From the NCBI GenBank assembly GCA_963575745.1, contig CAUYUJ010008091.1, positions 164,530 to 228,529 of the forward strand: a stretch of 64,000 nucleotides of DNA, given 5' to 3'. The position numbers and the translations under genes are program-made. The notes under the pieces were generated by a model. It saw only the letters and a list, made by a program, of their open reading frames with translations. It searched no databases and was not told the DNA's origin. This document shows positions 1 to 10,800 of this stretch, in pieces. The stretch's first letter is position 1. Each line of letters begins with the position of its first letter. The DNA comes from Prorocentrum cordatum (taxonomy: Eukaryota; Sar; Dinophyceae; Prorocentrales; Prorocentraceae).

Positions 1-128
1 GCGGGCCGGGGGGGGCGCCCCGGGAGAGGGGTCCGGGAGCCGACTCCGAGCAGGAGTGTGTTCGTCGGGCAAGGAGGCGGCGAAGAGTGACAAGAGAGAG
101 GGCGAACCTCGAGGATAGGGCGACGCAA
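1..128. other. GC-rich sequence, no gene seen
   Basis: GC-rich lead-in with no recognisable coding or repeat signal before the first fold-back. Confidence 0.5.
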
Positions 129-276
129 TCTATACATATCCACTGCTCCCTGGCCAGGCCCATCCTGAACACAGCAGCTGTGTATGCGCCACGCCCTCCT
201 GGTTTGGCCAGGAGGGCGTATACACAGCTCCTGGGTTCAGGAAGGGCCTGGCCAGGGAGCAGTGGATATGTATAGA
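129..276. repeat. Fold-back element, family A copy 1
   Basis: A 33-base left arm (129-161, TCTATACATATCCACTG...) is exactly reverse-complementary to 244-276. A second stem pairs about 162-186 with 221-243, and a central hairpin CGCCCTCCTGG / CCAGGAGGGCG closes the structure. The centre is shared with the copies at 13151-13304 and 59606-59760, while the arm sequences differ between copies. No coding content. Confidence 0.9.
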
Positions 277-504
277 CTTCGTCCCCCAAGAGGAGTGAGA
301 TGAACGAGTCGCGCTGAAAGACCCTTCTCTGGATCCGAGGCCACAGACAATCAAACAGCAGCATCATGGGCAAAACTGGCACGGGCAGGCCCAGGGACAG
401 GTCTAGGGAACAACGTTGACCTGCAGGACGACGGACGGCGACGACAGCGACAACGACGACGACGAACGACCCAGACAACCTCGCGTCGAAAAGAATTGGG
501 ACGG
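277..504. other. Intergenic, short CGA/CGAC-rich stretch
   Basis: No gene seen. About 420-475 is rich in CGAC/ACGACG triplets. Confidence 0.4.
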
Positions 505-668
505 ATGATTTTCCATCGTTGTCTCCCTCTGGGTGTTCCAAGTCCCCAGATTCGCAACATGTTTCCATACTTTCTGGGTGTCCGTCTTCCCTTCCACTTC
601 CCAGATGTTCCTAGATGTTCATGGGAATCGAGGTTTGTTTATACCTGCTTCGATCTTTCCCTCCTGAG
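505..668. repeat. Diverged copy of the ~155 bp CATATTTTC element
   Basis: Contains the same order of blocks (TTTCCATACTTTCTGGGTGTCC, GTCTTCCCTTCCACTTCCC, GGGAATCGA, TTTCCCTCCTGA) as the much better conserved copies at 14.9, 33.6, 36.9 and 61.9 kb, but clearly older. Confidence 0.65.
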
Positions 669-670
669 TA

Positions 671-848
671 CAGTGGGGGCCTGCCCACAAGAAACCTTCC
701 ACAAGAAACCCAAGCCTGAGACCCCAGGACGCCCATCGGATTTTGGCGTGGGAATGTCACGCTTTCCATTGCAAAACCACCGAAGCCCAAGAAACCCAGG
801 GCATCCTGAAGGCAAGCAGGGTGTTTCTTGGCATGGGCCTCCACTGTA
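671..848. repeat. Fold-back element
   Basis: The left end TACAGTGGGGGCCTGCCCA...AAGAAAC pairs with the right end GTTTCTTGGCATGGGCCTCCACTGTA. Inner blocks (AAGAAACCCAAGCC / GAAGCCCAAGAAACCC) are also related. The arms are imperfect. No gene. Confidence 0.75.
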
Positions 849-1196
849 AAAAGAAGACGCCGGTTTTGAAGCCTGCCTGGGGCGCCATATCGTCGCCATG
901 GCGGGAGCCCCCACGGCCTCCGGAGCACCCCTCGCGAGGCCCAGGGGGCCCGGTGGGACCCAAAGATGGAGCGAAAAGCTGGCGGCACCCTGGGCCAGGG
1001 GTACCTCTTGCACCGTGGACGCCATGACAATGGACACCCTAACAATCCGGTCATCGAATCAAACATGTGCTCTAAATGTCGGAACATATTCCTAAAATTT
1101 GAAACCATGTTATGCGTAAACATGTTTGAGACATCTAGAAACTGTTTGGCAACTTGCTTCCTCTCCATTGATCGTCGTCCACAAGTCTTTAACGGG
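849..1196. other. Intergenic, nothing recognised
   Basis: Mixed GC-rich then AT-richer sequence with no supported gene. Confidence 0.4.
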
Positions 1197-1360
1197 CGAA
1201 GAGCGGTGTAAAATAAACTCCTTCGCTGTCGGGGGCGCCTGTCCCAGGGCGGCTGGAGAGTTTACACCCTTACGGTGGCACCGTAGGGGCATAAACTTTC
1301 CAGCCGCCCAGGGGCAGGTGTCTCCGACGGCGGAAAGTCTATTTTATATACCGCTCTTCG
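1197..1360. repeat. Fold-back element with ~80 bp arms
   Basis: The ends are CGAAGAGCGGT / ACCGCTCTTCG. The two halves pair over almost their whole length (GTTTACACCCTTACGGTG against CACCGTAGGGGCATAAAC at the centre) with scattered mismatches and almost no loop. Confidence 0.9.
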
Positions 1361-1701
1361 GTCGCTGAGTGCTAGCAATCCCCGAGGGCTCGCCGAGGTC
1401 TCGGCCAGTGCCCGCCCGTCGCCGCCCCGTGCGCCGGCCAGGCCTGCCGGGCCACTCGGCGCGGCTCCGCCGAGGCTTTTCCGCCCGTGCGCGCCCGCCG
1501 CCGCCTCGCCGCCGCCTCGCGCGTCGGCCGGCGCTGCCGAGGCCTCTGCCGCGGCGGGCGCCAGTCGCCGCCCGGTCGCCGCCCGCGGGGGCCGGCCGGG
1601 TGCGTCAGGGGCTCCGCCCGCAGACGCTCGCGGTGCGCTGGCCCACTGGCCAGGTTCGCCCGTCGTCGTCGTCGTCGTCGTCGTCGTCAGCGTCGTCCTC
1701 A

Positions 1702-1751
<50 letters not shown>

Positions 1752-2107
1752 TTCTTCCTTGTCGTCTTCGTCGTCGTCTGCGTCGTCGTCCACCCCCAGG
1801 GTTTTCGACCAGTGCCCGCCAATGGGCGCCTCGTGGGCGCCCCGTGCCTTGGCTGGGTCTTCTGGGCTTTCGTGCGGTGCCCGCGCGTGGGGGGCCCTGG
1901 GCGCTGCAGGATTCGACCGATCACCTGCAAGGCGCGTGGCAGTGTGAAGAGGTGTGCGTGGTGCCTCCCGGCTTCCACGGAGTGGGCTCGAGCGCGGCCA
2001 ACGCACGTTCGCTTGCTGCTGCAAGCAGAGCATCGGGTTGGAGGAGGACTGGCCGACAGGCCTCGCCACCGCGGCGGGGGAACGGTGCCTGTCCACGGGA
2101 CCCTGCA
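1361..2107. other. Very GC-rich intergenic DNA with a (TCG)n array
   Basis: Extreme GC content. A (TCG)n/(GTC)n microsatellite with occasional CTC and TCA variants lies at about 1660-1792. The long open frames here are triplet-repeat artefacts. Confidence 0.7.
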
Positions 2108-2480
<373 letters not shown>

Positions 2481-2531
2481 GCACGTACTCAAAGGGGGTC
2501 CTCAGAGGTCACCAGCGAGCCCTAACGAGCC

Positions 2532-5500
2532 CTACGGAGCCTCTCGAGTTCTTGTGAGCTCGACGAGTGCACAAGCAGCACGCCGCAATTCGTACAAGTG
2601 GCCTTCCCAAACTTCCTCAGAGGGGTTGGGCGGCGGGCACAAAACTCTGGCAGAGTTATAAATATGATATGCAGTAACCACAGCCTCGATAGTTGATGGG
2701 CTGGGTGAACCACCTAGGCCAAGACGACAGACTGCACAACTCGGGATCTCGGCCTGGGGTGGATAGGCGATCGACCATAGAACATTACAGTCTAAGTAGT
2801 GCGAAAAGGTGTCAGGTGCAGCTACCAGAGGCGGTTCCCTGCACCGAAAGCGACACTCGCCGATGCCCGTCTGAACATGTAGGCGGCCAGACGTGAGCCA
2901 TGCTCCTGAGATTGTCTTGATAACCGCACTCTGCCACGCTGGAGCCAGGCGCGAGATCGCCTCTCTCAGGCCGGCCCACCGCGCTTTACATGACACCACG
3001 TGGGAACGGCAGGCCCTGGGACACCCGACGCGACCTTCAACCTCGAGCCCCCAGGCCTTCAAACGTCGCTGAATCAGGAGGTGGAGGAGATCAGGAAAGA
3101 GCGAGGCGTGCAACGAGGAGTACAATGCTTTCTGCGTATGCACCCGCACGCCCCGCTCGGCAGCGTCGCTGCATGCACGGGCGAGTGCCATCCTCGCAGC
3201 GGCAGCGGGGCGTGCGAGAGCACTATCATTCACAAAATCCTCCTGTGCCGACGCAAGGAACTGTACGATGGGCGTGGTCTGCCAAAACGGCGGCGACAAA
3301 GTGCCGCTGCCAATTATCCAAAGACTCCCGTGGTCCTGGACCTGTGCCTGCAGCCATGCGTGCAGCTCCTTCCAGTTACTCACCGTGGAGAGGGCCGATC
3401 GCATGGCCGCCGCACAGCCCGTGGCCAGCAATGAGCGGATGCGAAGGCCAGGCGCCCACGCACCTAAGGCCAGGAAGTCGTGCCTGCCGAGCGCCTGCGG
3501 GGGCATGCGCCACAGCTTGGCGGCCGCCCACCCTTCTTTGGCCAGCACCAACTTCGGGGTGGCCGCCAGCTGTTGAAGATATCCTAAAACAGGCAGAGCA
3601 CGACGATTGTACAGTCGAGCAGCTATCGACGGGGGCGCACCACTCATCGCAATGTCCACGACTCGGGAGAACCACTTTGCCGCCGCCTTCCTCCAGATGT
3701 CCCGTTGTGTCGCACCAGGGCCGACCACGAAGCCCAGGTACTCCGCCTGGTCGCGCACCTGCATGCCACTCCACTCGCACAGGGCCTCGGCCAGCCATCC
3801 TTTGAGGTCTGCGACGAGCTCGTCAGAGAACTTGCCCTCCAGCGGGATCAGCACGCATTTGTGGAGCTTCAGGTGCAGGCTCGCGAGCGCCCTCGCAGCC
3901 GCGAAGGCCCGCCACATCCCACGAAGCAGGTGACGCGATCGCAGCACCACCCCAACGTCGTCAGCACAAACCCCGATGGCGGAGAGGCGACTGGCATCTC
4001 GATCCGTGTACTGCATCATGTGATGTATGAACGGGTTCATTGCGATGGCCCAGAGACTCCCAGACGACGGACATCCCTGCGCGAGCCCGCACGAGACGCA
4101 CACGAAACGCACCATCGCGCCCGCGAGCTCCACGCACGCCGTGGGAAGCCAGTAGAGCGCCTCCAGCACGAACCGAACTCCTCCGACGAACCCCGAGCGG
4201 ACCAGCATGAGCAGCATCCACTCCGTCATCAGAGACGGGAACGCGTCGCCAAAGTCGAACAAGGCCATGATGGGCTTGCCCGACTCCTGCATCCCCGCGG
4301 CCCTTGCAGTGGCGTCCAGCAGGCAGATATTGTCCAGGAAGTTGCGGCCCTGCAGGAAGCCCCGCTGCGGTGCAGGCGACGCCTTCTCAATGGGGCCCTT
4401 GATCCGTGCATTCACCGCTGATGCCACCAGCTTGCAGTCCGCATTCTTGAGCGCAATCGCCCGCGTGGTGCACGGCGTGCGGAATGCGCCCTCCACCAGA
4501 TCCTCCTCATACGAGCCCTTCGGGAGAAAGGCGAGCAGGTGGTCGTTCCAGTCGATGGGCGGCGGCCTGCCAGACGCAATCTCTAGGACCACGTCCTCCA
4601 GCGCAGCAAGCGCTGCGGGGCAAGCACGCCAGGCAGCATACGGCAAACCGTCAGGCCCAGGCGCCGACTCCTTGGCGCGAGCAGCAGCGCGGAGCAACGC
4701 CTGTCGATCAGGGGGGAGCAGGTCGGCCACCTCCAGCAGTGGCGCGTGCTCCTTGATGTACCTGTCCGCGAGGACCTGCCAGTTGGGAACCTTCGGCTTG
4801 ACCTGGAAGATCGGGGCCCAGTGGTCGCGGAGGGCCTCGATCACGTCGACCTGGTCCGTCAGCACCTTGTGTCCCTCGTCGTCAGGCACCTTGATGCCCT
4901 GCAACTTGAGCGTGCGATTGAAAGGTGACCACAAGGCCTCCCGCCTACGCATCTTGCGCCGGGCAGCATTCATCATCTTGAACGATCTGGGGTCGAACGC
5001 CTTCGCCTCCTGCTCCGAAAGGGCAGCCGCTCGAGCCTCGAAGTGCAAGCGCTGAGCCTCAGCGAAGTCCCTAGCAAACGACGGCGGGTGGATCAGTGAG
5101 ACCTGGATGCTCGAGACCGTGATGTACATCGGCGCGATCTCACACGTCAATAAAAGCCTCTGTCCCAACTCGACATCATCCCGCCAGACTGCTCGAGATA
5201 TCGAGCGAAAGACCATCAGCTTCGTCTCGCCAACTGGATTGCGGCAGCGCAGGTCCCTCACGTACTTCGCAGCCTCCTTCATCAGATCCTTGTGCCGCCG
5301 CCTTGTCGCATACACCCCGAGCTTAGACCAGTCGACGAGCGCGCGCAGCCTCTCGTACTGCGCAGAAAACTCAGGATCCTTGAAGAAGTGGGAGGGGATC
5401 CTCTGCCCCTCGGCAGGCGCCACCTGACGGGCCGATACCGAGATCACGACGGGAACATGGTCGCTTATGCCTCTCTCGTGCAGGTCTTCAGGCTTATCCT

Positions 5501-6644
5501 CCGTGAGCGCATCGAAGTGCTGCTGCAGGGCAGCCCAGCTCGGCATAGAAACAAACACACGATCGATCTGGGTGAGCTTAGGCTGCCACTCATTCGTGAC
5601 GTAATGCGTGGGCAGCTCATTGTCCAGCTCCATCATGCGACTAAACACACTCTGCCAGAAGGCGTCATGGGCTCGCACCGCAACATCACCTTGACTACGC
5701 CTCTTGTCTATCTCAGGAGCCCGCGGGTACATGGGCGCTTGCTTATACAAATTGAAGTCTCCCAGCAAGAGAACGGTGACCTTCTCGGGTGCCATGTCCG
5801 CCATTGTGAGATCGGAAAAGAGCTTGCTACGAAATCTCACGCGATCCTCATCGCTTAAACCAAAGTTGTGCACATTGTAAATGACTGTGCTGCAAGAAGA
5901 ATTGCCATCAGCGGCGATCGCAGAAATCCTCAGCCTCAGGATACGACCAGGTACAATGACCTCAGGACGAAAGCGTGCCCGCTGCTGAACCAAGGGATCG
6001 CATGGCACGATGATGCATACGCCACCAGCATCCACGCGTGGAATGGACTCGAATACCTGGCATGAGACGTGCAGCCGATGCAGAGCTTGATGGAGCTCAG
6101 CACGCGTAGCATGAACTTCCTGGACCGCCATCACCACCCCACGCCTCAACATGTGTGCCAAATAGCGTAGCTTGAGCTCGCGGATGCCACCCGCGGAGCG
6201 GTCATGATGAAGTAGAGCGCGAGCATTCCAGGTGCCGAACAGCGCTGGGGGGATCCTCGAACCTGACTCGCCCGCAGACGCAGGCACAGGGCGCCAGCAC
6301 GCTAGCCTCTTGCTAAATGGCCCACTGGATGCGCTCAGACGCGCCGAAGCGCTCCGCGAACGCCTCCGCAACGCTCTGCTTGTCAATCCCCGTCTCGAGG
6401 ACCATGCGGTAGTTCCACTGGAGCGTAGTAGCCTCAGACGGGGACTCGGGAACGAGGATCTTGATGACAGGCGAAGATCCCCTGTATATGACACCCTGAG
6501 CGCGATGCGCCCTCCATCTGCCCACAGACGACTCCTTGACGATCTCCAGCAGCTTCTTTGTCTCGATCTCGCGCCGTACCATCTGCGGACTCTTGTCAAG
6601 GCCCACAAAGACAGCCGAGCGGGCCCCCGCGGGGGTGGCAGCAT
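2532..6644 (-). CDS. Retrotransposon ORF2: endonuclease-reverse transcriptase
   Basis: Counted from the last in-frame ATG upstream of the endonuclease (6644), this is 1370 aa. An exonuclease-endonuclease-phosphatase domain spans about residues 130-400, with FGTWNAR (~135), the QE motif (~175), LLLGDFN (~294), TQIDR (~359) and ISDHVP (~392). A reverse transcriptase follows at about 690-950: FLPKGS (~705), motif A FDFGDAFPS (~796, catalytic D) and motif C CADD (~892) instead of the usual YADD. Near the C terminus (~1262-1287) is a C-x3-C...H-x3-C knuckle (CRFRC...HYLDC). It would nick target DNA and copy the element RNA. No stop codon interrupts it. The same frame is open back to 7649, across all of ORF1, but that part looks like a shadow. 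ORF2 is +1 relative to ORF1 and has no ATG between the ORF1 stop and FGTWN, so it needs a frameshift, reinitiation, or start at 6644. Confidence 0.93.
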   Translation of the reverse strand: MLPPPRGPARLSLWALTRVRRWYGARSRQRSCWRSSRSRLWADGGRIALRVSYTGDLRLSSRSSFPSPRLRLLRSSGTTAWSSRRGLTSRALRRRSRSASARLSASSGPFSKRLACWRPVPASAGESGSRIPPALFGTWNARALLHHDRSAGGIRELKLRYLAHMLRRGVVMAVQEVHATRAELHQALHRLHVSCQVFESIPRVDAGGVCIIVPCDPLVQQRARFRPEVIVPGRILRLRISAIAADGNSSCSTVIYNVHNFGLSDEDRVRFRSKLFSDLTMADMAPEKVTVLLLGDFNLYKQAPMYPRAPEIDKRRSQGDVAVRAHDAFWQSVFSRMMELDNELPTHYVTNEWQPKLTQIDRVFVSMPSWAALQQHFDALTEDKPEDLHERGISDHVPVVISVSARQVAPAEGQRIPSHFFKDPEFSAQYERLRALVDWSKLGVYATRRRHKDLMKEAAKYVRDLRCRNPVGETKLMVFRSISRAVWRDDVELGQRLLLTCEIAPMYITVSSIQVSLIHPPSFARDFAEAQRLHFEARAAALSEQEAKAFDPRSFKMMNAARRKMRRREALWSPFNRTLKLQGIKVPDDEGHKVLTDQVDVIEALRDHWAPIFQVKPKVPNWQVLADRYIKEHAPLLEVADLLPPDRQALLRAAARAKESAPGPDGLPYAAWRACPAALAALEDVVLEIASGRPPPIDWNDHLLAFLPKGSYEEDLVEGAFRTPCTTRAIALKNADCKLVASAVNARIKGPIEKASPAPQRGFLQGRNFLDNICLLDATARAAGMQESGKPIMALFDFGDAFPSLMTEWMLLMLVRSGFVGGVRFVLEALYWLPTACVELAGAMVRFVCVSCGLAQGCPSSGSLWAIAMNPFIHHMMQYTDRDASRLSAIGVCADDVGVVLRSRHLLRGMWRAFAAARALASLHLKLHKCVLIPLEGKFSDELVADLKGWLAEALCEWSGMQVRDQAEYLGFVVGPGATQRDIWRKAAAKWFSRVVDIAMSGAPPSIAARLYNRRALPVLGYLQQLAATPKLVLAKEGWAAAKLWRMPPQALGRHDFLALGAWAPGLRIRSLLATGCAAAMRSALSTVSNWKELHAWLQAQVQDHGSLWIIGSGTLSPPFWQTTPIVQFLASAQEDFVNDSALARPAAAARMALARACSDAAERGVRVHTQKALYSSLHASLFPDLLHLLIQRRLKAWGLEVEGRVGCPRACRSHVVSCKARWAGLREAISRLAPAWQSAVIKTISGAWLTSGRLHVQTGIGECRFRCREPPLVAAPDTFSHYLDCNVLWSIAYPPQAEIPSCAVCRLGLGGSPSPSTIEAVVTAYHIYNSARVLCPPPNPSEEVWEGHLYELRRAACALVELTRTREAP

Positions 6645-7566
6645 CAAACCTGCGCCACTCTCCACTGGCCAGCTTGAGGTGCTTGAACGCATGGTGCACG
6701 TGCCTCGCTGCGAGACCTTCTGCACCGAGGAACTGTATGACGAAACGGCGGCCTGGACTCTCACCCTCAATCTTCCACTGCTCGTCCGTGAAGCCGCCCT
6801 CAGACAGCCAGGGGGCCACGCACTCACGAATAGCAGCTGCCGCCACCGGCTCCTTGGTGGTGGCCACGAAGATGGTGTGGTTCGGCTCGCGAGTGAAGGC
6901 GACGTTGCTGGTGACATCCAGCTCGGGTGACGCTGCCTTCTCGCACTGGTGGACGATCTCCTGCATCTGCGCGAGCTGAGATCGCATATCACGGTGAGCC
7001 TTCTCCAGTGCGTCCTGCCTGGCATCCAGATCACGTAGGTGAAGGCTGGTCTCTTCGTTGATGGTCTCCTGCCTCGCCGCGAATGCGCGGATGGCTGTCG
7101 CCGTGCTCTCCGTGATGCCGCGCTGCATGCGATCCGCAGACTCCTTGACCGAGGCAGAGACCGAACTGATGATGTTTGACTGAAGGGCGGCCAGTATGTC
7201 ATCCAAGTCGCCGTGGAGGACGGGAGCGTTCCTGTCCTTGGGGCTGCGCGGGGAGTCGATGGCGATGACAGGCGGTGTCCCAGCGGCAGCGGCCTGTGCA
7301 CGCCCAGCAGCGCCTCCACGCCCGCCGCCTCCGCCCTCAGCAGACCAGGGGTCAGCGCGCTGCAGTGGATCGTCCGTCTCCATACTGCCAGCAGGACCAG
7401 CGCGGGCAGCAGCACGAGCAGCCATCGGTGAGCCCTGGCTCCTGCTCCGCACATCATCCTCGTGGCGGGCTGAGCTGACCCGGCTGCGCGGCGACTGACG
7501 CCCATCGCCACTCGCACGTGCACGCCCTGAGCGTCTCGGAGCACCAGCGTCCGCGCCATCAGGCAT
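6313..7566 (-). CDS. Retrotransposon ORF1 (gag-like, coiled-coil)
   Basis: 417 aa from the ATG at 7566; the frame is open to 7632 with only a GTG there. Roughly residues 1-105 are Ala/Gly/Arg/Pro-rich and disordered. About 110-195 is a helical, heptad-like stretch (DRMQRGITESTATAIRAF, DALEKAHRDMRSQLAQMQEI) suggesting a coiled coil for trimer or dimer formation. The C-terminal ~220 residues form a compact-looking domain starting near HTIFVATTKEP that could be an RNA-recognition-type fold, as in other non-LTR ORF1 proteins. I see no CCHC zinc knuckle. The expected role is binding element RNA as a ribonucleoprotein. It lies directly upstream of ORF2 and its TAG stop (6313-6315) is within the open ORF2 frame. 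The fold assignment is inference. Confidence 0.8.
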   Translation of the reverse strand: MPDGADAGAPRRSGRARASGDGRQSPRSRVSSARHEDDVRSRSQGSPMAARAAARAGPAGSMETDDPLQRADPWSAEGGGGGRGGAAGRAQAAAAGTPPVIAIDSPRSPKDRNAPVLHGDLDDILAALQSNIISSVSASVKESADRMQRGITESTATAIRAFAARQETINEETSLHLRDLDARQDALEKAHRDMRSQLAQMQEIVHQCEKAASPELDVTSNVAFTREPNHTIFVATTKEPVAAAAIRECVAPWLSEGGFTDEQWKIEGESPGRRFVIQFLGAEGLAARHVHHAFKHLKLASGEWRRFDAATPAGARSAVFVGLDKSPQMVRREIETKKLLEIVKESSVGRWRAHRAQGVIYRGSSPVIKILVPESPSEATTLQWNYRMVLETGIDKQSVAEAFAERFGASERIQWAI

Positions 7567-7765
7567 ACGAGAGACAGGGACGTGCCGAGTGGGAAACGTG
7601 ATGGCCTCTGCTGGGGCGGACCAGCAAGGCACGTGAGTGTGGGCGCCACTCAGAGCAGTAGCCCAGAACGCAACACAGTTGAGTTGGTTGAGAGATTTGG
7701 CGCAAGGGGAGATCCCTCGCGCTTGATCGCCCCGAGAGACTCGCGGTCGTCGGGAATCTCATCGC

Positions 7766-8697
<932 letters not shown>

Positions 8698-9823
8698 CTA
8701 TGGAGCGCTGTCGGTCCCAAAGGCGCTGGCGACCGTCTCCTCGGCCGAGGCGCCGCTGAGCAGCCGCCCCCCCGGCAGGGCCGCGTCGACCCGACGGGCC
8801 CTGGGGCCCACCCTGCCCGCGCGGTGGTCCGCCGCGAGCTGGCCGTAGATGTCTGCGAGGCGAGCGGTGGGCCGCGCAGGGACTCTGAAGCGCCCCGCCC
8901 CGCCCAAGGTGACGAACCGCATCTCGTCGCCGTCGAAGGAGGCCTGCAGGAGCAGCGCTGGGAACATGTGCGCCACGTAAGTCAGACCCTCGCAAAGCGC
9001 CGGGAGGGCGCACTGGCCATAGTCATGACAGCCGCACGCCACGGCTGCGCCGTCGCTCGTGAGCAGGACGGTGTGGTGCCCTCCAGCCGCAACCTGCGTG
9101 TAGGTCAGGTCCCCGATCAGCGCTGGGAGGGCGCACTGACCGTAGTCGTTCCGGCCGCAGGCCACGACGGTGCCGTCGCTCCTGAGCAGGACGGTGTGGT
9201 CCTCTCCGGCCGCAATCTGCGTATAGGTCAAGTCCGCAGCAAGCGCAGGGAGGGCGCACTGACCATAACGATTCCAGCCGCAGGCCACGGCGGCGCCGTC
9301 GCTCCTGAGCAGGACTGTGTGGAGCCCTCCAGCCGCAACCTGCGTGTAGGTCATATCAGCGAGCAGCGCAGGGAGGTCGCACGGACCAGTCCAGGGAGGA
9401 AGCACCGACCGGTCAGAGCGATTCGAGCCGCAGGCCACGGCGGCTCCGTCGCTCCTGAGCAGGACGGTGTGGCACTCTCCAGCGTCAGCCTGTGTGTATG
9501 TCAGGTCTGCGGGCAACGCAGGGAGGGCGCACTGGCCATAGCGATTCCAGCCGCAGGCCGCGGCGGCGCCGTCGCTCCTGAGCAGGGCGGTGTGATGTCC
9601 TCCAGCTGCGGCCTGCGTGTAGGTCAGGCCCGGGGCCAGCGCAGGGAGGTCGCACCGACCATAGCGGTTGGAGCCGCAGGCTACGGCTGCGCCATCGCTC
9701 CTGACGAGGACGGTGTGGTGCCCACCAGCGGCAACCTGCGTGTATGTCAGGTCCGCGGAAAGCGCAGGAAGATCGCATTGACCATAACCATCGTCCGCCA
9801 CCAGGCCCGCTGGAGTGGTATAC
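8698..9823 (-). CDS. RCC1-like repeat protein (exon, C-terminal part)
   Basis: About 375 codons ending in a stop at 8698. Six complete and one partial unit of 41 residues follow the pattern YGQC-LPAL--LTYTQVAAG-HHTVLLRSDGAAVACG-N. This is the RCC1/ATS1-type blade, where H, T, DG and CG are the conserved positions. The fourth unit carries a short insertion (about 9390-9415). After the last unit comes a ~75-residue tail (VTLGG...FRVPA...LADIYGQLA...LPGGRLLS..SAEETVASAF) that could be a ubiquitin-like domain. Units are near-identical at DNA level (period ~123 bp), so recently amplified. The minus-strand sequence ...CACTAG|GTATACC at 9824/9823 is a plausible splice acceptor; upstream codons to 10029 look non-coding. 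The 5' exons were not found. A seven-bladed propeller is expected; substrate unknown. Confidence 0.8.
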
Positions 9824-10436
9824 CTAGTGCAAGGACTGCCTGGCTGAGTTCCTGCAGTTTTGTCAGCCCCCCTTCTGTCCGCGCCGACTTGCACGCCCAG
9901 CTGATAGCACTCAGCCTCTCCAGACGGGCCCAGCCGGCCTCCAGAAGACTTCAAAGAACGTCCAAGAGACCTTCCAAGATGTGCCTGGAAGCCCGCCCAA
10001 ACCTCTCCCCGAGGCCCCCGAAGGGCCAATAATACGGACGAACAGGTGCGTGGTTGTCAAATGTGTTCCACTAACTAAGCTTCTGCCTGTCAAACTGTCG
10101 CGCCCCAAGAGGCCACGTAATGCCCTCAGACGGGCCCCGAGACGCTAGTTGCCGAGCGGCCTTCCACCAGAAGCCCTAAGCGGCCCCAGGGTGGCCGAAA
10201 GAGTGGCAAGGACTCCCTAAGAACTTGGGCATCTTATCGTGGGAACCTCCGCTCGGTGAGGCTCCAACTCTGGGCGCGATACATTGGGGGGAGGGAGAAA
10301 GGGGCCCGTTTCGGACCCGAAAGGCCTCCTCTGGGGCCCTGAAGGGCCCCTCGTGATAGGGGGCCTGAAGGACCCCTCTTCTGCAGCCCTCGCTGGCCCC
10401 CCACATATCGCCCCCCCGATTTCGGGGGCGTCCAGC
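9824..10436. other. Intron or intergenic DNA upstream of the RCC1-like exon
   Basis: No supported coding. About 9925-10020 and 10090-10400 contain degenerate CCAAGA/GGGCCCCT-type motifs like those in the dispersed repeats at 32 and 63 kb. Confidence 0.4.
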
Positions 10437-10596
10437 GGTCGTCGGTGGTCGGTCGGTCGCTCGGTCGGTGGTCGTTACCGTTGTCGTTGTCTGTCGGTGG
10501 TCGCCGTCGGTCGCCGTCGCCGTCGTCGTCGACCGCTCGGTCGGCGAGCGTCGTCGATCGCTCGCTCGCTCGCTCGCTCGCTCGCTCGGTCGGTCG

Positions 10597-10631
<35 letters not shown>

Positions 10632-10800
10632 TCGTGGTCGTCGTCGTCGTCGGTCGCTGGGTCGCTCGGCCGCTGGGTCGCTCGGTCGTTCGTGCGGTCG
10701 GTCGGTCGGTCGTCGTCGCCGTCGGTGTCTTGCGTCGGTCGTCGCCGTCGGTCGTCGCCGTCGGTCGTTGTCGGGTCGTTCGGTCGGTCGGTCGCCCGGT
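10437..10800. repeat. Compound (GTC)n / (GGTC)n / (GCTC)n microsatellite
   Basis: Interleaved GTCGTC, GGTCGGTC and CGCTCGCT tracts. The Arg/Ser-rich open frames across it are artefacts of the repeat. Confidence 0.9.

Noticed and set aside
129-276. Bacterial-style terminator hairpins at the fold-backs
   Set aside because: Far too long (140-230 bp), no T-tract, eukaryotic genome and multi-copy families.
2532-7649. A single 1705-residue protein spanning the whole retrotransposon coding region
   Set aside because: The first ~330 codons before the ATG at 6644 are the shadow of ORF1 in another frame: Arg/Ser-rich, no domain, whereas ORF1 in its own frame has coiled-coil and domain-like composition.
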